A DNA stretch of 11,759 nt from Chloroflexota bacterium (GTDB lineage Bacteria > Chloroflexota > Anaerolineae > Aggregatilineales > Phototrophicaceae), in contig JAEZAF010000234.1 of the NCBI GenBank assembly GCA_023430545.1, positions 1-11,759 of the forward strand, read 5' to 3'. Below are positions 1 through 5,929 of the stretch, piece by piece. Made by a program: the position numbers and the translations under genes. Position 1 is the first letter of the stretch; each line of letters opens with the position of its first letter. The notes under the pieces were generated by a model. That model saw only the letters and a list, made by a program, of their open reading frames with translations. It was not told the origin of the DNA and did no database searches.

Positions 1-1
1 C

Positions 2-109
2 TTTTTCTGTCGTCTCAAGCACTTTCGTGCCGTCGCCACCCGCTACGACAAGCGAGCAACCACCTATCTGGCAACCGTAATGCTCGCTTCCATCGTCCTG
101 TGTTTATAG
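2..109 (+). CDS. IS5-family transposase, C-terminal end (partial)
   Basis: An open frame enters from the left edge and stops at TAG 107-109, giving 36 residues. The stretch LKHFRAVATRYDKRATTYLA is the typical end of IS5-family (IS427-like) DDE transposases, in which an R-x-x-x-R-Y-D-K pattern carries the last catalytic-region helix and is followed by a hydrophobic tail (here VMLASIVLCL). The enzyme would cut and paste its own element. Only the tail is visible, so whether the full gene is intact cannot be judged. The stop codon lies about 14 bases before the presumed element end, which is normal for this group. The family call is from recognised motifs and I am fairly sure of it; the subgroup is inference. 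Confidence 0.85.
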   Translation, partial: FFCRLKHFRAVATRYDKRATTYLATVMLASIVLCL

Positions 110-127
110 TTTGCAGACACACCCTAG
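110..127 (+). mobile_element. right end of IS5-family element and CTAG target
   Basis: Directly after the transposase stop comes TTTGCAGACACACC and then CTAG (124-127). Members of the IS427-like group end in short inverted repeats of this flavour and favour targets with a central TA, such as CTAG. The similarity to the HTH gene at 11466-11644 starts exactly at this CTAG, which supports a junction between element and target here. The other end lies outside the window, so the inverted repeat and target duplication cannot be confirmed. Confidence 0.55.
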
Positions 128-308
128 GCACATACTCCGCTTTGATATTCCGCTGACAGCCTCAACTGAAAGTAATCTGCGAAATCCTGATAAAGAGCAG
201 CTCCGTGCCGAGATTCTCACTCTGCGAGCCGATGGCATGAGTTATCGACAAATTGCTGCAGCACTTGGTATCCACTGGACGAGAGTCTGGCAGATTGTTC
301 GTGGCTAA
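111..308 (+). CDS. small HTH protein, 5' end replaced by IS element
   Basis: The product is at most 65 residues. From Arg6 on it is about 81% identical (48 of 59 positions by eye) to the product of 11426-11674. The C-terminal half holds a predicted helix-turn-helix: helix SYRQIAAALG, turn, then recognition helix IHWTRVWQIV, similar in style to resolvase, sigma-region-4 or homeodomain-like HTHs. The only usable start is TTG at 111, which lies inside the end of the IS element, so the first five residues (MQTHP) are element-derived. The gene is therefore probably truncated at its 5' end, or expressed from the element. No catalytic domain is visible. The function is unknown; DNA binding is inferred from the HTH. 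Most base differences from the second copy are in third codon positions, so the frame was under selection. Confidence 0.6.
   Translation: MQTHPRHILRFDIPLTASTESNLRNPDKEQLRAEILTLRADGMSYRQIAAALGIHWTRVWQIVRG
124..302 (+). repeat. left copy of diverged HTH-gene repeat
   Basis: These 179 bases align without gaps to 11466-11644. By hand count there are about 42 mismatches (roughly three quarters identical). The similarity begins at CTAG in both copies and ends near the last HTH codons. Beyond these limits the flanks are unrelated. The copies are direct repeats 11.3 kb apart and too diverged to be a recent duplication. Confidence 0.8.
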
Positions 309-910
309 AACGATCAACCTTCAATGGTAAATGTTAGAGGTATTAGATAGATGATTTCCTGATCTAATCTTTTCCTTCGATATTGGTGGAGGATTCTATA
401 ATCCCCAACGACTTGCCCGTCTCGAACTACACACTGGTCAGTCGACTTGGGGTGGTCACGGTCGCGTTGGAGATGTTCTTTGAGAGCCAGTTGAGGGAGC
501 GGAATGAGATGAACAGGTTAGTCAAGACAGATCATTCAGCGAGCGTGAAAAGATAATTTTGTGGGCATTGAAACTGCCTAAGCATGGATAAGATTGCTTG
601 GATGAACGGGTCGGGCTTACACGAAAATATTTGAAGTCTACTAGGTCATTCGCTTAACAAGATGGGTATGCTCAATGGATTGACATACCCTGAAACTGTT
701 GCAATCGATTGAGTAGACACGTCGCAAACGTCTTTGAGAAGACCACCCAGTAAACGCTGCAGGTCTTCCAGTCAGTGTCAATTGCTGCCAAGGTGATTAG
801 GCCATCAGGTGAACGCAGTTACTCATCGAAGCGTATATCATGGGCTGTCTTCGGGTATCCACTGATGAAGCGCACGAAGTCCTGTTGCTCTTAAATGCTC
901 GCTATTAGTT
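309..910. other. gene-poor stretch with possible decayed coding
   Basis: No convincing intact gene is seen apart from one doubtful 56-codon frame (386-556). A hairpin sits at 664-690: GGGTATG, one unpaired C, TCAA, loop TGGA, TTGA, CATACCC. It has no T-run on either side, so it is not a clear terminator. A 10-bp palindrome CAATCGATTG lies at 702-711. On the minus strand, the frame from 884 down to 672 is open except for one TAA and could be a decayed gene tail, but I do not recognise it. Confidence 0.4.
386..556 (+). CDS. hypothetical 56-residue protein
   Basis: A short frame opens after a TAA at 365-367, with a GTG at 386 as the first plausible start, and ends at TAA 554-556. Its middle section, VSNYTLVSRLGVVTVALEMF, followed by a charged stretch (SQLRERNEMNR), reads like a structured helix and is richer in coherent hydrophobic spacing than chance frames nearby. 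I do not recognise the family. No clear ribosome binding site precedes the GTG, and the frame is open for only three more codons than the gene call. It may be the surviving tail of a longer gene or a chance frame. Confidence 0.25.
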   Translation: MEDSIIPNDLPVSNYTLVSRLGVVTVALEMFFESQLRERNEMNRLVKTDHSASVKR

Positions 911-939
911 TAGAAAAGGGATCCCTCTATCTATCCCTT
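911..939 (-). terminator. Rho-independent terminator of importer locus 1
   Basis: On the minus strand, AAGGGAT (939-933) pairs with ATCCCTT (922-916) around a 10-base loop and runs straight into TTTTCT. The stop codon of the MalG-type permease (933-931) lies in the base of the hairpin. Position and strand fit the 3' end of the four-gene locus. The stem is short (7 bp) and only moderately GC-rich, so termination may be incomplete. Confidence 0.6.
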
Positions 940-1755
940 GACCGAACCTTGAAGCAGCGCTGCGATGATCTGGCGCTGGAAGAGTAGGAAGATGATGAGG
1001 GTAGGAAGCAGGATCAGGATTGTGCCGGCGCACAGCAGAGGAATATCAGTCGCATAGTGTCCTTGGAAAGCTCCCAGCGCACCTGCCATCGTTCGCTGTG
1101 TCGGATCTTCGACGAGCACTAAGGCAAGAAGAAATTGGTTCCACGTCCACACGGACATAAGAATCCCGAGTGATGCAATCGGCGCTCGTGCGAGTGGGAG
1201 ATGTATGCGCCAGAATAGCTCCCATGTCGTCACACCGTCAACGCGGGCTGCTTCGGAGATCTCAATGGGCATGTTGACGAAATGTGCACGCATCCAGAAG
1301 ACCGCGAACGGCATATACAAGCCGATCAACGGCAGCACAATCGCCAGTCGGGTATTGTAAATTCCCATCGCCCGCTCCAGGTAGTAGAGCGGGACGATGA
1401 TCCCCCCGAAAGGAAGTGTCAAGCCAAACACGAATAGGAACAGAAGTGCGCGTGAACCGGGAATGCGCAGGAGACCAATAGCAAACGCTGCCATGGTCGA
1501 GATAAGCAGGGCTATCGGCACCACGGCAAGCACAATGTAAATGCTTGACCCAAGGAGCGCAGTCATGTTCGCCACGTTGAAGGCTTCGATGAAGTTGCCC
1601 CACTGTGGATCTGCGGGCCATTCGAACCCCCTGGGCACGGTTCCCGATGGATGCAGCGCAGTTATGAAGATGCTGATGAACGGTAGTATCGTGAGCGCCA
1701 TCAGACCTACCAGCAAGGCACGCCCGGTGTAGAGTTCGCCGCGTGCAACTTTCAT
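931..1755 (-). CDS. sugar ABC transporter permease, MalG type (locus 1)
   Basis: A 274-residue inner-membrane permease of a CUT1-type carbohydrate importer, normal length for MalG-like subunits. About six membrane helices are evident (residues about 13-33, 70-95, 102-122, 136-155, 190-212, 238-260). The cytoplasmic EAA loop that docks on the ATPase is clear at 168-187: EAARVDGVTTWELFWRIHLP. The C-terminus FQRQIIAALLQGSVKG is a hallmark of this subfamily. The ATG at 1755 is preceded by a strong GGAGGT at 6 bases, and it overlaps the upstream permease stop by one base (TAATG), so translation is probably coupled. It should pair with the product of 1755-2687 to form the channel fed by the binding protein of 2736-4052. 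The substrate cannot be read from the sequence. Confidence 0.93.
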   Translation of the reverse strand: MKVARGELYTGRALLVGLMALTILPFISIFITALHPSGTVPRGFEWPADPQWGNFIEAFNVANMTALLGSSIYIVLAVVPIALLISTMAAFAIGLLRIPGSRALLFLFVFGLTLPFGGIIVPLYYLERAMGIYNTRLAIVLPLIGLYMPFAVFWMRAHFVNMPIEISEAARVDGVTTWELFWRIHLPLARAPIASLGILMSVWTWNQFLLALVLVEDPTQRTMAGALGAFQGHYATDIPLLCAGTILILLPTLIIFLLFQRQIIAALLQGSVKG

Positions 1756-2687
1756 TAAGTGACCTCCCGACTCAGGCGCTGAATAGGGATAATGACGACC
1801 AGGACGAGCAGCATGAGCATAACAGCCAGTGCGGATGCCAAGCCGATCCGCTGCTGGGTAAAGGCAAGGATATAAATTTGGATTCCGGGGACTGCGGTCG
1901 AGTTACCGGGCCCTCCTGCGGTCGAAATATAGACGATGTCAAATGCGGCGAGCGCAGCGATCGTTGTGACGGTGAGGCATACGCCGATCTCATTCCTGAG
2001 GAGGGGAAAAGTGACTTTGATGAATTCTGCGAACCAGCTTGCGCCGTCGATCCGTGCGGACTCATAGAGGGAAGGGTCAATTTTTGTCATGCCGGTCAAC
2101 AGCAGGACGGTGCAGAATCCCAGCAGTACCCAGACGCCGATAAGGCCGACCGCTGGCAGTGCTGTATCAAAATCGCCCAGCCAGGCGCGCGTTATGGCTC
2201 CAAGACCAATTGTGCTGAGAATCTGGTTGATCAGGCCGGAAAGAGACAGCAGCCAACCCCAGATAATTCCGGCTGCAACAAGTGGAATAACTTGAGGCAG
2301 GAACAGAACCGTCCGGGCTATCGTGCCAAGTTTCCCTATCGCGACGCGGTGGATGATGTTCGCGACCACGAGACCTAGTGCGACTGGAATGAAGCTGAAC
2401 CAGATGACCAACCGGAAGGCATTAAAGATGGTCTCAAGCAGATCAGGGACCTGTAGAATCGTCTCGTAATTCCTGAGACCAACCCAGGTCATTTCACCAA
2501 TGCCGTCCCAACGAACGAACGAGTACTGGATGCTCATCAGGAGCGGTAGCAGAACGAACGTTGCATACATCGCTAACGCCGGGAAGACGAACAACCAGCC
2601 GATGATGGTCTCTCGGCGGACCTTCCTCTTAAAGAAGATCCGCCGGGAGACTGTGAGATCATCGGAGCGATTATTTGATGTAATCAT
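1755..2687 (-). CDS. sugar ABC transporter permease, MalF type (locus 1)
   Basis: A 310-residue CUT1-type permease. A basic cytoplasmic N-terminus (SRRIFFKRKVRR) precedes the first helix (about 29-52), followed by further helices at about 91-112, 125-147, 178-198, 235-255 and 283-302. The EAA loop at 209-230 carries SARIDGASW and FPLLR. The motif FDIVYISTAGGPGNST (249-264) is typical of MalF-like subunits. I chose ATG 2687. The longer frame starting at GTG 2714 would place its start codon inside the 24-bp palindrome at 2707-2730, where it would be locked in a hairpin. Neither start has a strong Shine-Dalgarno sequence; GGTAA precedes the ATG weakly. Low initiation fits a permease made at a lower level than its binding protein. 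Confidence 0.92.
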   Translation of the reverse strand: MITSNNRSDDLTVSRRIFFKRKVRRETIIGWLFVFPALAMYATFVLLPLLMSIQYSFVRWDGIGEMTWVGLRNYETILQVPDLLETIFNAFRLVIWFSFIPVALGLVVANIIHRVAIGKLGTIARTVLFLPQVIPLVAAGIIWGWLLSLSGLINQILSTIGLGAITRAWLGDFDTALPAVGLIGVWVLLGFCTVLLLTGMTKIDPSLYESARIDGASWFAEFIKVTFPLLRNEIGVCLTVTTIAALAAFDIVYISTAGGPGNSTAVPGIQIYILAFTQQRIGLASALAVMLMLLVLVVIIPIQRLSREVT

Positions 2688-2706
2688 CAGTATTACCGTT
2701 GATCTA

Positions 2707-2730
2707 CTGGGCACAGAATTCTGTGCCCAG
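2707..2730 (-). promoter_or_regulatory. intergenic hairpin between binding-protein and permease genes
   Basis: A perfect 24-bp palindrome: CTGGGCACAGAA followed by its exact reverse complement. It forms a 10-bp stem with an AATT loop and lies 5 bases past the binding-protein stop. There is no T-run on the minus strand, so it is unlikely to be a full terminator. Similar hairpins between binding-protein and permease genes (as in malE-malF) protect the upstream message from 3' decay and reduce downstream expression. That role is inferred here from position. A protein-binding site is the alternative. Confidence 0.75.
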
Positions 2731-2735
2731 CCTCG

Positions 2736-4052
2736 TTATTCAGCAAGTTCTCGCTCGTATTCTGCCTGAACAGCCTGGAGAAGACCAGCTGCATCCTGCC
2801 TGCCACCAACCATCTTCTGCAGTTCAGGCGTCCATCCCTGAGCAAAGATGGCGCTGGTCGCGTTAGCGATGAAGTCCATCGACGTGCCCGCTTCACCGAT
2901 GACAGGGCCAGCAGCGAGCGTTTCGTTAGTGATCGAGCCTTCAGCAACTGGCGGCATTTCAATCCCTGACGGACCACCCGGATTGGAGCCACCCACGTCA
3001 ACGCCGATCTGGCGAGCAGTCTCGTCAGTGGCAACCCAGTTGAGGAAAAACGCAGCGCAGTCCGCGTTATTGGCGTTGGCAGCGATGCCAAACGTGAGCG
3101 GAGCGGACATAGCAGCAGGCGATCCATCTTCTTCAGCGGATGGCATCAGGAAGAAGCCGACATTTCCAGCCATCTCTCCATCATAGCTGGCGTTCTCCCA
3201 GTCACCGTTGAAAATGAAAACACCCTCGCCGCTTCTGAAGCGAGCATTAGCATCGGTGTACTCAATGGCATTGATGTCAGGCGGGAAGTAGCCGTTCTCG
3301 ATCCACCGCTGCAGGTGTTGTGCTGCTAGCAGGTTTTCCGGAGTATCAATGGTCGCGCCGGGTTTCTGGAAGATCCAGTCGTTGATTGGCTCGACAGGAC
3401 CGTAGGCAGCCATCAGGTTCTGGAGTGGGAACGCAAGCCCCATACCGCTGCGTGCGCTGCCCCACTGCATGATGGGAAGAAGTCCAGCATCCTTTGCCGC
3501 GGCCAGCAGGGCATCAAACTCTGCAAGCGTCTGAGGTGGTTCGGTCATCCCAATCTGTTCCGCCTGTTCCATGTTGTAGAAAATTCCGGTCAGGCTGTAG
3601 TTAAGACCCATCGCGTACAGAGATCCGGAACCGCGAGTCCCATCCTCTGCTACACGGTTTTGGTTGAGCTGGGGCACGGGCCATTCATCCCAACCGAAAG
3701 CAGCGGCGTAGTCGTCCAGGTTCATCAGCAGACCCTGATTGGCAAACGAGACCATTGTCGGCAGCCTGATGAGATCTGGGGGATTATCACCCGAGAGCAG
3801 ACGCGGCGTAGCGTTGATGAGGTTGGCGAACTGATCCTGGCTGATATCCCAGGTAACATTTGGGTACTGGTTTGTGAATTCTTCGGTAAGTCTGAAGGGG
3901 AGATCGAAGCCAGTTTCAAAATAGCCTCTGAGTGTTATCGGTTCGGTCCCACAATCAGGCGCGGCTTCCTGTGCCACGACCATCGGCACGAAAACCGTAA
4001 ACACTGTCAGTAAAGCAACTGCTGAAAGAAAAAAACAAAGTTGGCGTTTCAT
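2736..4052 (-). CDS. extracellular sugar-binding protein (locus 1)
   Basis: A 438-residue type 1 extracellular solute-binding protein of the MalE-like group. The N-terminus has basic residues (MKR), a hydrophobic core (about 6-22) and a likely signal peptidase I site after VVA (residue 27). There is no lipobox cysteine, so it is either secreted or held by another means. Family signatures include EEFTNQYPNVTW (57-68), LLSGDNPPDLIRL (85-97), YAMGLNYSLTGIFYN (146-160) and NVGFFLMPSAEEDGSP, followed by AAFFLNWVATDETAR near the C-terminus. Two cysteines occur in the mature protein (Cys34 and the one in NADCAAFF); a disulfide is possible. The ATG at 4052 has AGGAG 8 bases upstream. It delivers substrate to the two permeases that follow. 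The sugar is unknown. Confidence 0.93.
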   Translation of the reverse strand: MKRQLCFFLSAVALLTVFTVFVPMVVAQEAAPDCGTEPITLRGYFETGFDLPFRLTEEFTNQYPNVTWDISQDQFANLINATPRLLSGDNPPDLIRLPTMVSFANQGLLMNLDDYAAAFGWDEWPVPQLNQNRVAEDGTRGSGSLYAMGLNYSLTGIFYNMEQAEQIGMTEPPQTLAEFDALLAAAKDAGLLPIMQWGSARSGMGLAFPLQNLMAAYGPVEPINDWIFQKPGATIDTPENLLAAQHLQRWIENGYFPPDINAIEYTDANARFRSGEGVFIFNGDWENASYDGEMAGNVGFFLMPSAEEDGSPAAMSAPLTFGIAANANNADCAAFFLNWVATDETARQIGVDVGGSNPGGPSGIEMPPVAEGSITNETLAAGPVIGEAGTSMDFIANATSAIFAQGWTPELQKMVGGRQDAAGLLQAVQAEYERELAE

Positions 4053-4079
4053 GTAATATCTCCTATGTATTAAATTAGG

Positions 4080-4178
4080 TGCAGCAATTTGCCTGGAGAG
4101 CTGGGTTACTACCCGACTCTTTTATTTCCTTGAATTTATAGGCGACTCCTTTCCTGTATGTCAGCTCGAATTGCTGCA
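4080..4178. promoter_or_regulatory. inverted 10-mers flanking the binding-protein promoter (locus 1)
   Basis: TGCAGCAATT at 4080-4089 and its reverse complement AATTGCTGCA at 4169-4178 bracket the promoter at 4135-4164. The outer copy lies 4 bases upstream of the -35 and the inner copy lies in the leader. Each contains a short TTGC-N-GCAA-like or TGC-A-GCA symmetric core. Paired sites about 89 bp apart (centre to centre) could support DNA looping by a dimer of dimers, but they differ from the palindrome at 5320-5341. A weak leader hairpin (4098-4119) lies between them. Confidence 0.35.
4135..4164 (-). promoter_or_regulatory. sigma-70-like promoter of binding-protein gene (locus 1)
   Basis: On the minus strand, CTGACA (4164-4159) and TATAAA (4140-4135) are separated by 18 bases. 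Each is one or two bases from consensus. Transcription would start near 4128 and give a leader of about 75 bases before the ATG at 4052. This provides the importer genes with their own start separate from the regulator promoter. Confidence 0.5.
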
Positions 4179-4258
4179 AATGGTCTCAACAGAACTGATG
4201 TCGACCATGTCTGACGCGCTTCTGATTGAGAAACCATCCACTCGCCTCGAACACTGAT

Positions 4259-5287
4259 CTATACAAATCCTGAATAACGTTGTGTGGTTTCTCGTACAAC
4301 CAGCTCCAATGGTGGCAGATGGCGCGGTACAACGTGTTCAGGGGTGGTGAGCATGTCCAGCAACAGCTGCATTCCGAGATAACCACTTTGTTCAAGATGC
4401 TGTCGAACTGTCGTTAAGCCGATATAGCGGCTCAATTGCACATCGTCGAATCCAATCACAGAAATATCTTCTGGCACATGCAGTCCTGCTTCGCGGATAG
4501 CCAGAATGCAGCCGACTGCCTGGATGTCTGACATGGCAAAAATAGCGCTCGGTGGGTCGGGTAGGGCTAGAAGTTGCTCAGTGAGGCTGTAGGCTGTTGC
4601 TTCACCGTGTGCTCCCAGACAAACATATTCTGAGCGATAGGGGAGATCGAATTCTTTCAGTGCCGAGCGATAACCTTCGTAACGTAACTCACCAGTTGGA
4701 AAACCATAGATATCTGGAAATTCATCACCTACATAGGCGACCCGTCGATGTCCAAGCTCCAATAAGTGTCGCGCTGCCATATAGCCGCCGCGCATATTGT
4801 CCGGGCTTATACAGTTCAACTCACCGCTACACTCATCGCTCAACGTAACAAACGGGATACCCGCCTGCATCAACAACTCTCTCTCTTCTTCAGAGACTGT
4901 CAGCGTAGCGATGAGCAAGCCATCGACTGTCGCCTGTTCGACAATTGCCAATATTTGTTCGTGACACCGATCCGGCTCGCTTACGTTGTAGAGGATGAGA
5001 TTAAAGTTGTTGTCTTGATCATCGAGTGCCGACTGGATTCCGCGCAGTCGCTCCACAAACGAAGGATGGGTGATAAAAGGTAGAATCACACCGATGTTAA
5101 GGTGTTGAATTCCTGTTGAAAGCTGCCGTGCCACGTTGCTGCGCCGGAATCCAAGTGCACGGATTGCACTCAAAACCCGCTCCTGAGTTTCCGGGCTGAC
5201 TCTTGTGTTGTTATTCAGGACTCGAGACACAGTCCCGATGCCGACTCCGGCAGCTTTTGCTACGTCATATATCGTTGGATTTGGCAT
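4259..5287 (-). CDS. LacI-family transcriptional regulator (locus 1)
   Basis: A 342-residue repressor of standard LacI/GalR length. The HTH is at residues 5-25 (IYDVAKAAGVGIGTVSRVLN), the canonical hinge FRRSNVARQLSTG at about 47-59, and a periplasmic-binding-protein-like sensor domain runs from about 64 (IGVILP) to the end, with VAYVGDEFPDIYGFPTGELR and FAMSDIQAVGCILAIREAG as family landmarks. I chose ATG 5287, which has AGGG upstream. The longer frame from GTG 5338 would start inside the operator palindrome. The gene lies upstream of, and in the same direction as, the importer genes, so it is the likely local regulator and is probably induced by the imported sugar. The perfect operator at its own start site implies autoregulation. 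Confidence 0.93.
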   Translation of the reverse strand: MPNPTIYDVAKAAGVGIGTVSRVLNNNTRVSPETQERVLSAIRALGFRRSNVARQLSTGIQHLNIGVILPFITHPSFVERLRGIQSALDDQDNNFNLILYNVSEPDRCHEQILAIVEQATVDGLLIATLTVSEEERELLMQAGIPFVTLSDECSGELNCISPDNMRGGYMAARHLLELGHRRVAYVGDEFPDIYGFPTGELRYEGYRSALKEFDLPYRSEYVCLGAHGEATAYSLTEQLLALPDPPSAIFAMSDIQAVGCILAIREAGLHVPEDISVIGFDDVQLSRYIGLTTVRQHLEQSGYLGMQLLLDMLTTPEHVVPRHLPPLELVVRETTQRYSGFV

Positions 5288-5319
5288 TGAAAAACCCTGA
5301 TAGTACTCAGTGTAATGCC

Positions 5320-5341
5320 AGTGTGGAAGCGCTTCCACACT
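5320..5341. promoter_or_regulatory. LacI-family operator, perfect 22-bp palindrome
   Basis: AGTGTGGAAGC is followed by its exact reverse complement, giving a 22-bp palindrome with a central CG. The core GGAAGCGCTTCC has the form expected of LacI/GalR-family operators, where the hinge helix inserts a leucine at a central CpG. It lies over the predicted transcription start of the regulator gene, 7 bases after the -10, so binding would block initiation. No second full copy is seen in the window. Confidence 0.88.
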
Positions 5342-5348
5342 TGTCTTA

Positions 5349-5376
5349 ATGGTATCGTCTTTTCTAATGCTGTCAA
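5349..5376 (-). promoter_or_regulatory. promoter of the locus 1 regulator gene
   Basis: On the minus strand, a consensus -35 TTGACA (5376-5371) and -10 TACCAT (5354-5349) are spaced by 16 bases. The start site would fall near 5342, immediately at the edge of the operator palindrome. The leader to ATG 5287 is about 55 bases. Confidence 0.7.
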
Positions 5377-5550
5377 GAAATTCGTATTCATGTCCATTTA
5401 AAAACGCACAGGGTAGCTTAGGCAGGGCAAGTCGAACCTTTGTCTACAGCGCCGAGTCCTCCTTCATGTATCAAAGGCAATTGGGGCGGTGACAAGTCGA
5501 AGATGAGGTACAAGTTGACGGCCTTCGCGGTGATCAGGAAAGGGAAAACG
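5377..5550. other. intergenic stretch upstream of locus 1
   Basis: No gene is supported here on either strand. It lies between the regulator promoter and the broken HxlR-like gene. The missing first codons of that pseudogene probably decayed in this stretch. Confidence 0.4.
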
Positions 5551-5785
5551 ATGGAGGATGCCTTACATATGCTGGGTGGAAAATGGAAAGTGCTGATTAT
5601 CTGAGGACATCAGGCGGTATGGGGAACTGCGCAGATTGATCCCCAAGATCACAGAAAAGATGCTTATTCGTCAATTGCGTGAACTTGAGGTCGATAGCAT
5701 TATCACCAGAACTGATTATCAGATTGTGCCGCCGCACATTGGGACTGTACATTTAAGCCCTTTTGGAAAAAATCTTCTTCCCTGA
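5551..5785 (+). pseudogene. HxlR-family winged-helix regulator, broken
   Basis: The first part (frame from ATG 5551) reads MEDALHMLGGKWKVLII and then hits TGA at 5602-5604, where the family normally has a tryptophan (TGG). After about 10 bases the sequence continues in the +1 frame from 5615: RYGELRRLIPKITEKMLIRQ, then LRELEVDSIITRTDY and VHLSPFGKNLLP, ending at TGA 5783-5785. Together these match the HxlR domain in order: GGKWK helix, RFGELRR-type motif, LTxxLRELExDG-type recognition helix, and the wing ending in YSLTxxG. The conserved cysteine-proline start and the last helix are missing. A stop, a frameshift and both ends lost make it a clear pseudogene. Intact relatives are redox- or metabolite-responsive repressors or activators. 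Its former target gene is not seen. Confidence 0.88.
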
Positions 5786-5866
5786 GCGGGCAATTGTGAT
5801 GTAACAATCAGTATTTACGTTAGGTGAAAGCGAGTTTTACGAAACTTAAGGCAGTTGAATACGACT

Positions 5867-5896
5867 TCTGCCGCCCAGATAGAAACAAGCGGCAGA
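5867..5896 (-). terminator. possible 3' hairpin of importer locus 2
   Basis: TCTGCCGC (5867-5874) pairs with GCGGCAGA (5889-5896), an 8-bp stem with a 14-base loop, starting 34 bases past the stop of the MalG-type permease. No T-run follows on the minus strand, so this may mark the mRNA 3' end after trimming rather than act as an intrinsic terminator. Confidence 0.35.
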
Positions 5897-5929
5897 TCGA
5901 ACCTGTATCTCATGCAGAGCGAAAAGCGA

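Noticed and set aside
394..411. FYNPQR in the plus frame, reminiscent of the end of IS3-type transposases
   Set aside because: The following residues do not continue the expected pattern and nothing upstream resembles a transposase.
702..711. CAATCGATTG palindrome as a regulator site
   Set aside because: A 10-bp palindrome in non-coding, possibly decayed sequence, with no promoter or gene start near it.
1743..2378. Long plus-strand open frame of 211 codons
   Set aside because: It lies antisense to the MalF-type permease of locus 1, has a strongly polar, cysteine-rich composition typical of a reverse-strand shadow, and shows no domain.
4098..4119. Leader hairpin upstream of the locus 1 binding-protein gene as a riboswitch
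   Set aside because: A single stem of about 9 bp with one mismatch and a 4-base loop, without a conserved aptamer pattern that I can recognise.
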